From NCBI RefSeq assembly GCF_023078335.1, contig NZ_CP095550.1, positions 4,818,001 to 4,882,000 on the forward strand: a stretch of DNA of 64,000 bases, read 5' to 3'. The notes under the pieces were generated by a model. That model was not told the origin of the DNA and did not search any database. It saw only the letters and a program-made list of their open reading frames with translations. Both the position numbers and the translations under genes were made by a program. Each line of letters opens with the position of its first letter. Position 1 is the first letter of the stretch. Of this stretch, positions 38,830 to 48,475 are shown one piece after another. Origin of the DNA: Metabacillus endolithicus (lineage in GTDB: Bacteria > Bacillota > Bacilli > Bacillales > Bacillaceae).

Positions 38830-39795
38830 ATGAAAAAGAAACTAATCATTACAGGCTCAATTTGTGCATTTTTACTAGTAGCTGCTTATTTCTTTGTAGG
38901 AAACTATTTTTACAATTTTGCGTTAAATGTTGATCGAGAGAAAGAATTTTTAGAAGATAATCCAAATTTACAGCAAAGTGATGCTGTTGTTGCATCTGTT
39001 GCCGAGGAAGCCGAGCTCGCTGACGATGAGTTTAAGCAAAAGTATAGTCCTTCCAAACTAGGCATTGTTTCGTCGGATAAAGAACAATTAAAATTAAATG
39101 CCCTTGTTTATGAAAATGAACAAGCTGACCACAAGTGGGCAATCGTTGTTCATGGTTATAATGGTAAGGCAAAATCAATGACGAGATATGTTCGGAACTT
39201 TTATGAAAAAGGCTACAACGTGCTCGCACCAGATCTTCGTGGGCATGGAGAAAGTGAAGGAAATTATATAGGTATGGCTTGGCACGATCGCAAAGATATG
39301 TTACTGTGGATTGATCAAATCGTGAAAAAGGATCATGAAGCAGAAATTGTTTTATTCGGTGTATCAATGGGTGGAGCAACAGTCATGATGACATCGGGAG
39401 AAGAGTTACCATCAAACGTGAAAGTAATTGTAGAAGATTGTGGTTACTCGTCAGTAAGTGATGTGTTTGTGTATCAGCTTGACGATCTTTTCGGTTTACC
39501 TGAATTTCCTGTTATGAATGCAGCGAATACGGTAACGAACTTTCGCGCCGGATATGATTTATATGATGCATCTGCTATAGAGCAAGTTTCCAAAAGTGTA
39601 ACACCTATGCTATTTATCCATGGCGATGCTGACACGTTTGTCCCGTACAAAATGCTGGATAAAGTCTATAAGGCAGCAAATGTGGAGAAAGAAAAGCTGG
39701 TTATCTCAGGCGCTAATCATGGAGATGCAGAGAAGGTGGATCCTGAGGCTTATTGGGGTACTGTGTGGGGATTTGTTAATCGCTATATAAATTAA
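38830..39795 (+). CDS. Membrane-anchored alpha/beta hydrolase
   Basis: A 321-residue hydrolase with N-terminal signal anchor (IITGSICAFLLVAAYFFVG). The nucleophile elbow is GVSMGG, the oxyanion region HGYNGKAKSM, the acid HGDADTFVP, and the His is in SGANHGDA. DLRGHGESEG is typical of the family. ATG 38830 is chosen because it begins the basic-hydrophobic N-terminus and follows GGATGGAG. Substrate unknown. Confidence 0.87.
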   Translation: MKKKLIITGSICAFLLVAAYFFVGNYFYNFALNVDREKEFLEDNPNLQQSDAVVASVAEEAELADDEFKQKYSPSKLGIVSSDKEQLKLNALVYENEQADHKWAIVVHGYNGKAKSMTRYVRNFYEKGYNVLAPDLRGHGESEGNYIGMAWHDRKDMLLWIDQIVKKDHEAEIVLFGVSMGGATVMMTSGEELPSNVKVIVEDCGYSSVSDVFVYQLDDLFGLPEFPVMNAANTVTNFRAGYDLYDASAIEQVSKSVTPMLFIHGDADTFVPYKMLDKVYKAANVEKEKLVISGANHGDAEKVDPEAYWGTVWGFVNRYIN

Positions 39796-39800
39796 TTGCT

Positions 39801-39835
39801 AAAAAGGTGTAAGTTATAAAGACTTACACCTTTTT
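39801..39835. terminator. Bidirectional terminator
   Basis: AAAAAGGTGTAAGT and ACTTACACCTTTTT form a 14-base-pair stem between convergent genes. Confidence 0.9.
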
Positions 39836-39844
39836 AATCTTAAG

Positions 39845-40024
39845 TTATTTAATAATCGAATCATATACATCATCAACCACTTCATCATCTTGAATATCAA
39901 ATTCCATTCTTAGGTTATAACGAATGATTTCTTTGTTTACTGATCCTTCAATCACTTCTACTTTACTTGTTTTCAACCAATGGGCAATCAATTGAATTTG
40001 ATCTTTATAATTTAAAACTTTCAC
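39845..40024 (-). CDS. Small hypothetical protein, 59 residues
   Basis: Starts at GTG after GAAGGAG and reads MKVLNYKDQIQLIAHWLK, with an acidic C-terminus (EFDIQDDEVVDDVYDS). It is soluble. The clean ribosome binding site and the convergent terminator support it as a real gene. No family recognised. Confidence 0.6.
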   Translation of the reverse strand: MKVLNYKDQIQLIAHWLKTSKVEVIEGSVNKEIIRYNLRMEFDIQDDEVVDDVYDSIIK

Positions 40025-40246
40025 ACTAAACGCTCCTTCAGGTAATAATCGTATTTATAAAGTTTGCGTATTGTTCCATTTTTATACATTTGAACGTGAA
40101 ACCCGCAAGGATAAAGTTTTTATGGTAAAATTATGTAAAGTACAGGAAATTAAAAGTAAATTTCGTGAGTGTCCATTTGACTCATGAATATGATATAAAG
40201 ATAGATTATAATAATCAAAGAATGAAAGAACTAGGAGCAAATACAA

Positions 40247-41527
40247 ATGAACAAACATAACAGCAAGTACAGATGGGTCGTTTTTGCCTCCGTCCTATTC
40301 ACCTATTTTCTCATAGTTAGTCAAAGAACGGCACCGGGCTTAATTACAGCTCAATTAATGAAGGATTTTCATGTAACAGCTGCAACAATTGGCATGATTG
40401 CAAGTATTCAGTTTGTCGCATATGCAGGTTTACAGGTTCCGATTGGAATTTTATCAGATCGGTTTGGACCTAATTTTTTCCTCATTGTTGGAACGTTTTT
40501 AACTGGAATTGGAACTTTGATTTATAGTGTTGCACCTAATGAAATTGTGCTTCTTGTGGCAAGGTTAATTGTTGGAACCGGTGATTCAGCTATTTGGGTT
40601 AACTTAGTTTTAATTTTAAGTCAATGGTTCAAAGGAAATGAGTTTGTTAAATTAATTGGAATGGCTGGAATGGCTGGAAGTCTTGGTTTTTTTCTTGCAT
40701 CGGTACCATTTTCTATATTCATAGGATTAACAGGTTGGAGAACTTCCTTTTTATCAATGGGTATCCTTTTATGTTTAAGTGGACTACTTCTTTATATAGT
40801 TCTGGTTCATCGTCCAAAAAAATGATGAAAAATCATCATTCAACTCAACCTTCTGCAAAGAAAACCAGTTCCTCACCTGAAAAAACAATGATGATATTAA
40901 AGCGTATTTTTTCAACTCGTCAAGCATGGGCAGCTTTCTTCTGTCACTTTGGTGCTGTTGGTACATATGTGGGGTTCATTGGTTCATGGGATTGTACCAT
41001 ATGGAATGAATGTGTTTGATATGTCGCTTTCTAGTGCAAGTCAATTGATTATGTATGGTCTTGTTGGGGCGATCATTGGAGCACCTTTAACAACCTGGAT
41101 CTCAAGTAGAATTCATTCTATTAAAAAACCTTATATGATTGTTCATTCTATTATCTTTCTTAGCTGGTCGTCATTTCTCTTATTTAGTGGAAAGCCACCA
41201 TTTTTTATGATCGTTCTCTTGTTTTTCATGATTGGTTATGGAAACGGTGCAAGTACCTTAACCTTTGCCATTGTCCGCCAATCTTTTGATCCGAAAGAGG
41301 TAGGAGTTGCAACGGGTTTTGCTAATATGGGTGGTTTTTTAAGTGCTGTTTTATTACCAAGTATTTTTGGTAAAGTATTAGACTATTTTCAGGCATCTGA
41401 AAGCAATATCGGTTATTTCTATGGATTTATAATTCCTGTGGTTTTTTCGTTAATAGGTTTATTTGGTGGATATCTTATTAAAGAACAACGTCAGGAGGTT
41501 ATGCAATCTAAGGGGTTAACCTATTAA
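40247..41527 (+). CDS. MFS transporter (two apparent frameshifts)
   Basis: A 12-span major facilitator of the sugar phosphate/nitrate-type group. The segment QFVAYAGLQVPIGILSDRFGPN contains the typical loop 2-3 motif. A missing A in the run near 40820 and an extra G near 40991 offset the frame in the middle (LVHRPKKMMKNHH...FIGSW). Corrected length is 426 residues. Substrate is not predictable. ATG follows TAGGAGC. Confidence 0.82.
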
Positions 41528-41557
41528 TTAGCATAAAAAGTTGATTAAGCACGATTA

Positions 41558-41586
41558 AAAATCTCCCTAATTAGGAGATTTTTTTA
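41558..41586 (+). terminator. Terminator after the MFS gene
   Basis: AAATCTCC and GGAGATTT flank a seven-base loop followed by TTTTT. Confidence 0.88.
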
Positions 41587-41701
41587 TGGTCTTAAATTTA
41601 AAATTGGTCCTTTGGAAAATGCAAAATAAAACAAGGAGTATCAAAACTAGTGTAGAAGATACATAATGAACTATGAAAGGGCAAAATACTAGGAGGTACT
41701 T

Positions 41702-42095
41702 ATGAGCAGATTAGTCCATTTCGAAATTCATGTAGATAACATGGATCGAGCTAAAAAATTTTATGGTGAGGTTTTTGGTTGGTCATTCCAAGATTGGAGT
41801 GAATTTGCTGGGATGCCTTATTTCGGTGCGGTAACAGGTAGTGAGGATGGCCGGTATTAATGGCGCTTTAATGCAACGTCAAAGTTCTGCTCCAGAACAA
41901 AACCAGCCTCTAAACGGCTATGCATGTACAATGGGAGTAGAAGATTACGATTCCACGGAAGCTAAAATTTTGGAACAAGGTGGCAAGGTAGCGATGCCTA
42001 AATATGCCCTCCCTGGTATGGCTTGGCAAGGATATTATATAGATACGGAAGGAAATATTTTTGGTTTACACCAACGTGATGTAAATGCAAAATAG
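41702..42095 (+). CDS. VOC-family (glyoxalase-like) protein A (one apparent frameshift)
   Basis: A vicinal-oxygen-chelate protein of 130 corrected residues. The N-terminal half (LVHFEIHVDNMDRAKKFYGEVFGW) has the family beta-alpha start. An extra G near 41845 breaks it, and the other frame continues GINGALM and ends NIFGLHQ with a possible metal ligand. Function unknown. It is preceded by TAGGAGG. Confidence 0.78.
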
Positions 42096-42099
42096 AGAT

Positions 42100-42147
42100 A
42101 AAAGGTATTTGAACCTGCACCTCTGGTGTAAAGGACAAACACCTTTT
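42100..42147 (+). terminator. Terminator between the VOC genes
   Basis: AAAAGGTATTTG and CAAACACCTTTT flank a GC-containing loop and end in T-rich sequence. Confidence 0.6.
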
Positions 42148-42185
42148 CCTTGTCCTTATCAAGAAATAAAAAGGAGAAAGATGTA

Positions 42186-42563
42186 GTGATAAATAAAGTT
42201 GGAAAAGTAACGGTTTATGTACAAGATCAAGAACAGGCAAAAGAATTCTGGGTTAATAAACTCGGGTTTATCTTAAAGTTGGAACAACCAATGGGACCGA
42301 ACGCTACGTGGATTGAGGTTGGACCTAGTGATGATGAATTTACGACATTGGTTCTTTATTCAAAGTCAGCTATGGAGCAGCAACAACCTTCAAAAGTTGC
42401 TCATCCTTCGATTCTATTTAGCACAACAGATGTTGAATCAGCGTATGAAGAAATGAAACAAAATGGTGTAAAAGTAGGGGACATGTTAAAAATGCCGTTC
42501 GGCACAATGTTTAGTTTCTATGATCAAGATGACAATGAATATTTATTAAGAGAAGATAAATAA
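42186..42563 (+). CDS. VOC-family (glyoxalase-like) protein B
   Basis: A 125-residue VOC protein: VGKVTVYVQDQEQAKEFWVNKLGF at the N-terminus and FSFYDQDDNEYLLRE at the C-terminus. The GTG at 42186, nine bases after AAGGAG, is preferred over an upstream TTG. These proteins include bleomycin/fosfomycin-type resistance enzymes and dioxygenases, but nothing here identifies one. Confidence 0.8.
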   Translation: MINKVGKVTVYVQDQEQAKEFWVNKLGFILKLEQPMGPNATWIEVGPSDDEFTTLVLYSKSAMEQQQPSKVAHPSILFSTTDVESAYEEMKQNGVKVGDMLKMPFGTMFSFYDQDDNEYLLREDK

Positions 42564-42589
42564 AATACAGGAGTTAACACTCATGAAAG

Positions 42590-42626
42590 ATCCCATCCTA
42601 TAAATAGGCTCGAAGATGGGATTTCT
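42590..42626 (+). terminator. Terminator after VOC protein B
   Basis: ATCCCATC and GATGGGAT form an eight-base-pair stem followed by TTTCTTC. Confidence 0.6.
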
Positions 42627-42655
42627 TCATGAAAGAGTAGAAAGCAGGGGAAGTT

Positions 42656-43324
42656 ATGAATATTTTATATGTCGAAGACGAGGAAGAGCTAGGAGTATGG
42701 GTTTATCAGGATTTAACCAAGAGAGGTTATCAAGTAACTTGGTTAAAAAGTGGAGAATGTGCTCTAGAGCGAGCTGAGGACTTAGATCTTGCTATCCTTG
42801 ATGTTATGCTACCTGGATTAGACGGCTTTTCTATTGGAAAGAGATTAAAAAAGGCATCACCAAAGCTGCCAATCATCATGCTATCAGCGCGTTCACAAGT
42901 AGATGATAAGCTAGAAGGATTGCAATTTGCAGATGATTATATGACAAAACCGTTTCATCCAGATGAGCTTGCTGCAAGAATTAGTGTACTGTTACGTCGC
43001 TTTGATAAAATTATGCCAACTGTGGTAAAAATACAGCATTTGCGATATTATCCAAAGCAATATCAGCTGTTTGATGATGAACTTCAGGAAGAAATCATTT
43101 TAACCTCAAAGCAGCTGCAAATTTTTGATTATCTATTAAAACATACCGGTCAAATTATGACTAAAGAACAAATCTATGAATCAATTTGGGAAGCGGATTT
43201 TTTTGAAGGTGACAAAACGCTGATGGTCCATATTCGTTATTTAAGAGAAAAAATCGAAAAAGATCCTGCTAAACCAACTATTATTGAAACAATTCGAGGA
43301 ATTGGCTATAGGTTAAAGCAATGA
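42656..43324 (+). CDS. OmpR-family response regulator
   Basis: A 222-residue regulator with a receiver domain (phosphoacceptor in LAILDVMLPGLDGFS, EDEEE acidic pocket, conserved Lys in DDYMTKPF) and a winged-helix DNA-binding domain from about residue 125 (ILTSKQLQIFDYLL, TLMVHIRYLREKIE). One residue appears missing in the otherwise universal GADDY segment, which reads GLQFADDY. Its stop overlaps the kinase start by four bases (ATGA). Part of a two-component/ABC cluster. Confidence 0.92.
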   Translation: MNILYVEDEEELGVWVYQDLTKRGYQVTWLKSGECALERAEDLDLAILDVMLPGLDGFSIGKRLKKASPKLPIIMLSARSQVDDKLEGLQFADDYMTKPFHPDELAARISVLLRRFDKIMPTVVKIQHLRYYPKQYQLFDDELQEEIILTSKQLQIFDYLLKHTGQIMTKEQIYESIWEADFFEGDKTLMVHIRYLREKIEKDPAKPTIIETIRGIGYRLKQ

Positions 43325-44658
43325 AGAAATTGAGTCGTAGTTTGCAAACGAAATATTTAGTCTTAATTATTAGTGCTATGTTTATCTTGCCAATTGCCTT
43401 TCCTCTTGCATCATTTGTCGTTTACTTACCGGCATTATTAGTGAATTACAATAAAATGGAAGTTTATCAAAGTGACGAAATAGAATCAGAATGGCATGAA
43501 AAAGCTATGACTTTACAAAATCTAACTGATTCAGAAATTATTGATAGTTTAAAAGAAACAGTAAATGAACTTGAACACTCCTCTGTTTTTTGGGTGGATA
43601 ACACTGGAAAAACACGATTTACTTCGAATGAAAAGGTCACAGTTCCTGAAATTTGGAATGCAAGTGATATTGTATCGTTTATGAAAGAAAGCTATGGAGG
43701 CGATCCGTTTACTGTTGTTGCTTTTATTGGTGAAGAAAAGAATGGCTTTATTGTACTCCAAATTGATCGAAAGTATATGGATTACCCTATCCAGCAATTG
43801 GAGAATTACTTCGAAATCATCTATGCAGTAGTTGTAGGACTATTATTGTTACTATTTATCATTCTTTTTTGGTTGTTTTTTCGTACCATTCAAAAAAGAA
43901 TTGTGAAACTTCAGTCAACTATGGATGTAGAAAACCAGAATATTCCTAGTAAAGTAACAGTTGGAGAAATGGATGAGTTAGGTCAATTAGAAGATTCATT
44001 TAATAAAATGATTGAACGCTTAGAGGCTGGAAGATTGCGTGAACAAGAAGAAGAAAAGCTTCGAAAAGAGCTGATTGCGAATTTATCCCACGATCTTCGT
44101 ACGCCATTAGCAACAATTCGTGCCCATGCATATTCGCTAAAAAATGAGGATATCTCTCCAGAAGGCCAAGAGTCAATCACGATCATTGATAAAAAAATTG
44201 ATCATCTACATACTTTAATTGAAAATCTTCTTTCCTATACCTTATTAAGTTCAGGAAAATATTCGTATAAACCAAAGGATGTTGACGTAAATCGAGCAAT
44301 TCGCCTTTCACTTTCGGCCTGGTATCCAATTTTTGAAAAAGAAGGACTGGAAGTAGACGTTCAGTTGTTTGAAAAAACATTATCTTGGAAAATGGATCCA
44401 AATTGGTTTGAAAGAATATTGGATAATCTATTTCAAAACGTCGTAAGACATGCAAAGTCAGGCAAATATATTGGGATCCTTTGCGAGGAAAATAAGATCA
44501 TTATTAAAGATCGTGGTCCTGGGATGAAAAATAAATCGGACCAATCAGGAGTTGGAATCGGATTATCAATCATTGAACTTATGACAAAGGAAATGGGAAT
44601 GATTTGGAATATTAATTCTTCGAACGAAGGAACAACGATCACGGTAACGAAACCTTAG
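43321..44658 (+). CDS. Membrane sensor histidine kinase
   Basis: A 445-residue kinase with two membrane segments (about residues 15-37 and 163-185), an extracellular sensor loop of about 125 residues, a HAMP domain, the phosphoacceptor H-box (LIANLSHDLRTPLATIRAHAYSL), N-box (ILDNLFQNVVRHAKSGKY) and G-boxes (KDRGPGM, GVGIGLSI). Translationally coupled to the response regulator. Location next to an antimicrobial-peptide-type ABC transporter suggests it senses such a compound or envelope stress. Confidence 0.93.
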   Translation: MKKLSRSLQTKYLVLIISAMFILPIAFPLASFVVYLPALLVNYNKMEVYQSDEIESEWHEKAMTLQNLTDSEIIDSLKETVNELEHSSVFWVDNTGKTRFTSNEKVTVPEIWNASDIVSFMKESYGGDPFTVVAFIGEEKNGFIVLQIDRKYMDYPIQQLENYFEIIYAVVVGLLLLLFIILFWLFFRTIQKRIVKLQSTMDVENQNIPSKVTVGEMDELGQLEDSFNKMIERLEAGRLREQEEEKLRKELIANLSHDLRTPLATIRAHAYSLKNEDISPEGQESITIIDKKIDHLHTLIENLLSYTLLSSGKYSYKPKDVDVNRAIRLSLSAWYPIFEKEGLEVDVQLFEKTLSWKMDPNWFERILDNLFQNVVRHAKSGKYIGILCEENKIIIKDRGPGMKNKSDQSGVGIGLSIIELMTKEMGMIWNINSSNEGTTITVTKP

Positions 44659-44660
44659 TG

Positions 44661-44695
44661 AGTGCGTTTGATTTTATCAACGTACTCTTTTTTAT
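44661..44695 (+). terminator. Terminator after the histidine kinase gene
   Basis: GAGTGCGTTTGAT and ATCAACGTACTC pair with one bulge, followed by TTTTTT. Confidence 0.65.
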
Positions 44696-44771
44696 TTTTA
44701 AACAAAATTTAACCTTCCTTACAACTCGATTTTAAGATTCATTGTTTATTCTGTATTCAGAGGTGATAAAC

Positions 44772-45686
44772 ATGAGTCAATTAATAGTAGAAACGAACAA
44801 TTTAACAAAATCATTTAAAGGAGCACAAGCTGTTAATTCAGTAAATTTAAACATACCGAAAGGATCCATATATGGCTTTCTAGGACCAAATGGTGCAGGA
44901 AAAACAACCGCTATTAAGCTGCTTTTAGGATTGATGAAAGAAACTTCAGGATCAATACAAATATTTGGAAAAGACCTAAAAAAAGACAAACAAATGATTC
45001 TTAGAAGAATTGGATCTTTAGTAGAATCTCCTTCGTATTATGGTCATTTAACCGCCAGAGAAAATTTACAATTATTGCAAACAATATTACATGTTCCAAA
45101 AGAAAGAATCGATGAAGTGCTTGCTATTGTCCGCTTAGAAAAAGATGATAATCGCCCAGTTAAAGGCTTTTCATTAGGAATGAAACAAAGACTTGGAATT
45201 GCATCAGCTCTTCTAGGAAATCCTGAACTTCTTATTCTAGACGAACCAACAAATGGACTTGATCCCTCTGGTATTATCGAGATTCGAGAATTAATTAAAA
45301 GTTTACCAGAAAAATATGGTGTGACTGTCCTCGTTTCAAGTCATCTTTTATCAGAGATTGATCAAATGGCAACCGAAGTAGGTATTATTTCAAAAGGATC
45401 ACTCATTTTTCAAGATTCTATTGAAGTTCTAAGAAAGAAATCGGTTAGTAAAATACGTATTCAAACAAACAATTCCAAAGCTGCATGGAATATTTTAGTG
45501 AAAGAAGGCTTAAAAGGGGAAATTGAAGGAAATTACCTTTCGTTTAAGCAAAACAAGAACAAAGAAGTTGCTGAAATGATTCGTATTCTTGTCCAAAACA
45601 AGTTGGACGTTTATCGAGTGGAAGAAGTAAAGAGATCACTAGAAAGCATTTTCCTAGACATGACAAAAGAGGAGAAAAGCTTATGA
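44772..45686 (+). CDS. ABC transporter ATP-binding protein, bacitracin/lantibiotic-resistance type
   Basis: A 304-residue ATPase. Walker A is LGPNGAGKTTAIKLLLG, the signature is FSLGMKQRLGIASALL, Walker B is LLILDEPTNGLDP, and the H-loop is LVSSHLLSEID. The C-terminal extension is like BcrA/LanF proteins. ATG 44772 fits RBS AGAGGTG. It is coupled to the two downstream permeases (ATGA overlap at 45683). It likely protects against a peptide antibiotic. Confidence 0.92.
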   Translation: MSQLIVETNNLTKSFKGAQAVNSVNLNIPKGSIYGFLGPNGAGKTTAIKLLLGLMKETSGSIQIFGKDLKKDKQMILRRIGSLVESPSYYGHLTARENLQLLQTILHVPKERIDEVLAIVRLEKDDNRPVKGFSLGMKQRLGIASALLGNPELLILDEPTNGLDPSGIIEIRELIKSLPEKYGVTVLVSSHLLSEIDQMATEVGIISKGSLIFQDSIEVLRKKSVSKIRIQTNNSKAAWNILVKEGLKGEIEGNYLSFKQNKNKEVAEMIRILVQNKLDVYRVEEVKRSLESIFLDMTKEEKSL

Positions 45687-46390
45687 TTTTTAGGTTGTTA
45701 CGTGCTGATTTTAAAAAACTAAAAGTTGGAATGTGGATTCTTGTTTTCTTAGGACCGATTGGAATATTTGGATTAACGACTTTAAATTATATGCTTCGTT
45801 ATGAATATCTTCTTCGGCAGTCAGATGATCGCTGGATGCAGCTATTACAGCAAATCAATCTTTTTCTCGCACCAGCTTTACTTTTAGGAACTGTCCTACT
45901 TGCCTCATCATCTGCAACTATTGAGCATGAAACAAATGCTTGGAAGCAGGTACTAGCGCTCCCTATAAGCAGAGTAAAGGTGTATTGTTCTAAGTTTATT
46001 ATGATTAGTATTTTATTGCTTATTGCTACAGTTCTTATGTTTATTGGTACATGGTTTTTCGGTAGCCTTTATGGTTGGGAGCAAAATATACCGTTTAAAG
46101 AGATTGCAATTAACAGCTTTTACCCGTATTTCGCTGCAATGCCTATATTAGCCATACAGCTTTGGTTTTCAGTCACATCGTTTAATCAAGGAACACCGTT
46201 AGCAGTAGGAATCATTGGTGCTGTTGTGTCTATGTACTCATATGGAGGTCCTGAATGGCTCATTTGGAAATGGCCGTTGCTTCAAAATAAATGGGAAATA
46301 CCTGAAATTAGTGCGTTATTAGGAATTGTTGTTGGTGGACTCATTTTTCTTATCAGTGTTATTCATTTTGACCGAAAGGATGTGAAGTAA
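45683..46390 (+). CDS. ABC-2 permease subunit, lantibiotic-immunity type, first copy
   Basis: A 235-residue, six-span permease overlapping the ATPase by four bases. The loop EHETNAWKQVLALPISRVKVYCSKF is characteristic of LanE/LanG-type immunity permeases. It is similar to the following gene, indicating tandem duplication and a heterodimeric membrane unit. Confidence 0.87.
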   Translation: MIFRLLRADFKKLKVGMWILVFLGPIGIFGLTTLNYMLRYEYLLRQSDDRWMQLLQQINLFLAPALLLGTVLLASSSATIEHETNAWKQVLALPISRVKVYCSKFIMISILLLIATVLMFIGTWFFGSLYGWEQNIPFKEIAINSFYPYFAAMPILAIQLWFSVTSFNQGTPLAVGIIGAVVSMYSYGGPEWLIWKWPLLQNKWEIPEISALLGIVVGGLIFLISVIHFDRKDVK

Positions 46391-47113
46391 TTGCTAGGAA
46401 AATTATTATATACAGAATGGATCAAACTAAAAAAATCAAAGGTTTTACAAATCTTATATATTAGTCCCATTCTATCTACTGTCTCTGCTTATTTTACTTT
46501 TATTGATTTTCCTGGTAATCAATGGATGAACTCGTTTTATGCCATGATTATGGTTCAAGCGGTTTTGTTTTTACCATTACTTGCTGGTCTTTTTTCCGCT
46601 GCTGTCTGCAGGTACGAACACGCAGAAGGGGAAATTTGGAAACAGTTATTAGCACTACCTGTTAATCGAATTCAGGTGTATAGTTCTAAGTATATTATTG
46701 TTTGCTTATTTGTCGCCCTTACTCAAATATTATTATTAGTAGGCTTGTTTCTCGTAGGATTAGTACATGGTTACAATGATCCTTTTCCGTGGCAGGGTGT
46801 TCTTGTTCGATTGTTTATGGGCTGGTTAGGCTGTTTACCAATTATCGCTTTACAATTATGGGTATCTACAGCATGGTCCAGCTTTGCTGCACCAGTTGCT
46901 TTAAATGTCATTTTAACACTTCCTAACATATTAATCGCAAACTCAGAAAAATTTGGGCCGTGGTACCCTTGGGCACAACCATTTTTAGGAATGGTGTTAG
47001 AGCAGCAATCAGGTTTTACATTTTCGATTGAAACCCTTGTGTTTGTTATTGTTGGAGGGTGTGTGATTTTTACGTTAGGTGGTTTGGTTTATTTTCAGAG
47101 GAAAGCTGTTTAG
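46391..47113 (+). CDS. ABC-2 permease subunit, lantibiotic-immunity type, second copy
   Basis: A 240-residue, six-span permease whose TTG start follows the previous stop with no gap. The loop RYEHAEGEIWKQLLALPVNRIQVYSSKY parallels the previous gene's motif. With its ATPase it completes an export or sequestration complex for peptide antibiotics. Specificity is unknown. Confidence 0.86.
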   Translation: MLGKLLYTEWIKLKKSKVLQILYISPILSTVSAYFTFIDFPGNQWMNSFYAMIMVQAVLFLPLLAGLFSAAVCRYEHAEGEIWKQLLALPVNRIQVYSSKYIIVCLFVALTQILLLVGLFLVGLVHGYNDPFPWQGVLVRLFMGWLGCLPIIALQLWVSTAWSSFAAPVALNVILTLPNILIANSEKFGPWYPWAQPFLGMVLEQQSGFTFSIETLVFVIVGGCVIFTLGGLVYFQRKAV

Positions 47114-47115
47114 TT

Positions 47116-47156
47116 AAGAAGTGCCTGACTAATATTAATATTATCAGGCACTTCTT
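47116..47156. terminator. Bidirectional terminator
   Basis: AAGAAGTGCCTGA and TCAGGCACTTCTT form a 13-base-pair stem between the ABC operon and the convergent esterase gene. Confidence 0.9.
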
Positions 47157-47160
47157 ATGT

Positions 47161-48273
47161 TTATTGTTTAACTTGTCTATACATCCAATCAATCATATCC
47201 TTGTTATCGTAGGCTGGTACCCAAGAAGCATGATTATAGCCTAATTCTGCAGGATACTCTGTATATATAGGGTTTCCTCCAGCTTCTTTTATTGCCTCAA
47301 TAGCATTTCTTGTATGTGAAACAGGAATTACTGCATCATCTTCAGCATGAAAAGCCCATATTGGTTTATCTTTTAAAACATGTACTGTCTCAGGATTTCC
47401 ACCGCCTGCAATTGGGACCATAGCAGCAAAAAGATCAGGGTATGCAATATTCAAATTAAATGTTCCATATCCTCCTTGAGAAAGTCCTGTTGAATATAGT
47501 CGATTTTGATCAATATTGTAATCATGAATCACTTTTTGTAAGATATTGTAGGCTTTTCCTAGATCCTCTGAAAATTCGAATACACTGGACAAATCGATAA
47601 TATTATCCGAATTCCGAGTAATTCCAAATCCACCGTCATGTTGATTTCTTGCCTGTGGTGCAAGAACAAAGGCTGGATTCTTGGATTGATTTTCAGGTGC
47701 AGCCCATATAACAGCGCCATCATTTGCAAGCAATTGTTTCTGATTATCGTTTCCTCGTTCGCCACCCCCATGAAGAAAAAGAACAAGCGGGTAAGAAACA
47801 GAAGGATCATAGTTTTCTGGAATATAAAGACGATAAGGCATGTTATTATAGTCTAACTCTAGAAACTTATCAGCAATATCCTCTCTATTTACAAAATAGT
47901 AATTGAATGTGACCACCTCGCTACTAGTATTTCCTTTATTTCTTGTAAGTGCTTTTTCGTTAACATTACCACGAAAAGCAAAAGCCTTAATTGTTACATC
48001 TTTATTGATTGCAATGGGCTCAGAATACAAAATACTGTTTTTAGTAGGTATACTACCATCTGTTGTGTAATAGATTTTAGTCCCCGGAGTACTAGTTGAT
48101 AAGGTAACGAGCTGTTCCTTGTAATATTGACCAGAATTGTGCGAGGTAGACGGCGGTTGTACAACACCATTAGCTGGGTTGTTGTCTGCAAATACTGAAA
48201 GAGAGAAAAGGAAGAACATAGAGAGTGTGACTACAATAGTGCTAATGAAAAATTTTAGTTTTCTTTTTAACAA
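47161..48273 (-). CDS. Secreted esterase with N-terminal CHB_HEX_C-type domain and alpha/beta hydrolase domain
   Basis: A 370-residue exported protein. A signal peptide (about residues 1-29, cleavage after VFADN-like ADN) is followed by a beta-sandwich (residues about 40-125, TPGTKIYYTTDGSIPT, chitobiase C-terminal type) and a feruloyl/polyhydroxybutyrate-esterase-like hydrolase (PLVLFLHGGGERGND, GLSQGGYGTFNL with the Ser, AEDDAVIPVSHT with the Asp, NHASWVPAY with the His). Upstream is a near-consensus cre site, so it is probably glucose-repressed. The natural ester is unknown. Confidence 0.88.
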   Translation of the reverse strand: MLKRKLKFFISTIVVTLSMFFLFSLSVFADNNPANGVVQPPSTSHNSGQYYKEQLVTLSTSTPGTKIYYTTDGSIPTKNSILYSEPIAINKDVTIKAFAFRGNVNEKALTRNKGNTSSEVVTFNYYFVNREDIADKFLELDYNNMPYRLYIPENYDPSVSYPLVLFLHGGGERGNDNQKQLLANDGAVIWAAPENQSKNPAFVLAPQARNQHDGGFGITRNSDNIIDLSSVFEFSEDLGKAYNILQKVIHDYNIDQNRLYSTGLSQGGYGTFNLNIAYPDLFAAMVPIAGGGNPETVHVLKDKPIWAFHAEDDAVIPVSHTRNAIEAIKEAGGNPIYTEYPAELGYNHASWVPAYDNKDMIDWMYRQVKQ

Positions 48274-48315
48274 AAAATCTCCTCCTATTTTTCAAGATTA
48301 AGATTCAGAATTTTT

Positions 48316-48358
48316 TGGTAACGGTTACATCGTATAATGAAGAATTTTAAGCTGTCAA
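48316..48358 (-). promoter_or_regulatory. Promoter and cre site of the secreted esterase gene
   Basis: On the minus strand TTGACA is followed, after 16-18 bases, by TATACG or TACGAT, and then by TGTAACCGTTACCA (48316-48329), which matches cre at 13 of 14 positions. A cre just downstream of the -10 is a classic repression position. Confidence 0.65.
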
Positions 48359-48475
48359 TATAAATCTTTTTATCATGCTAGTGAAAAAAGTGGATTTTTC
48401 TTGTTAGAATAAGGATTATACATACTACAAAAAAATTTAATTGATAGAGATGAGATTTATTTGAGGAGGTTTGAC

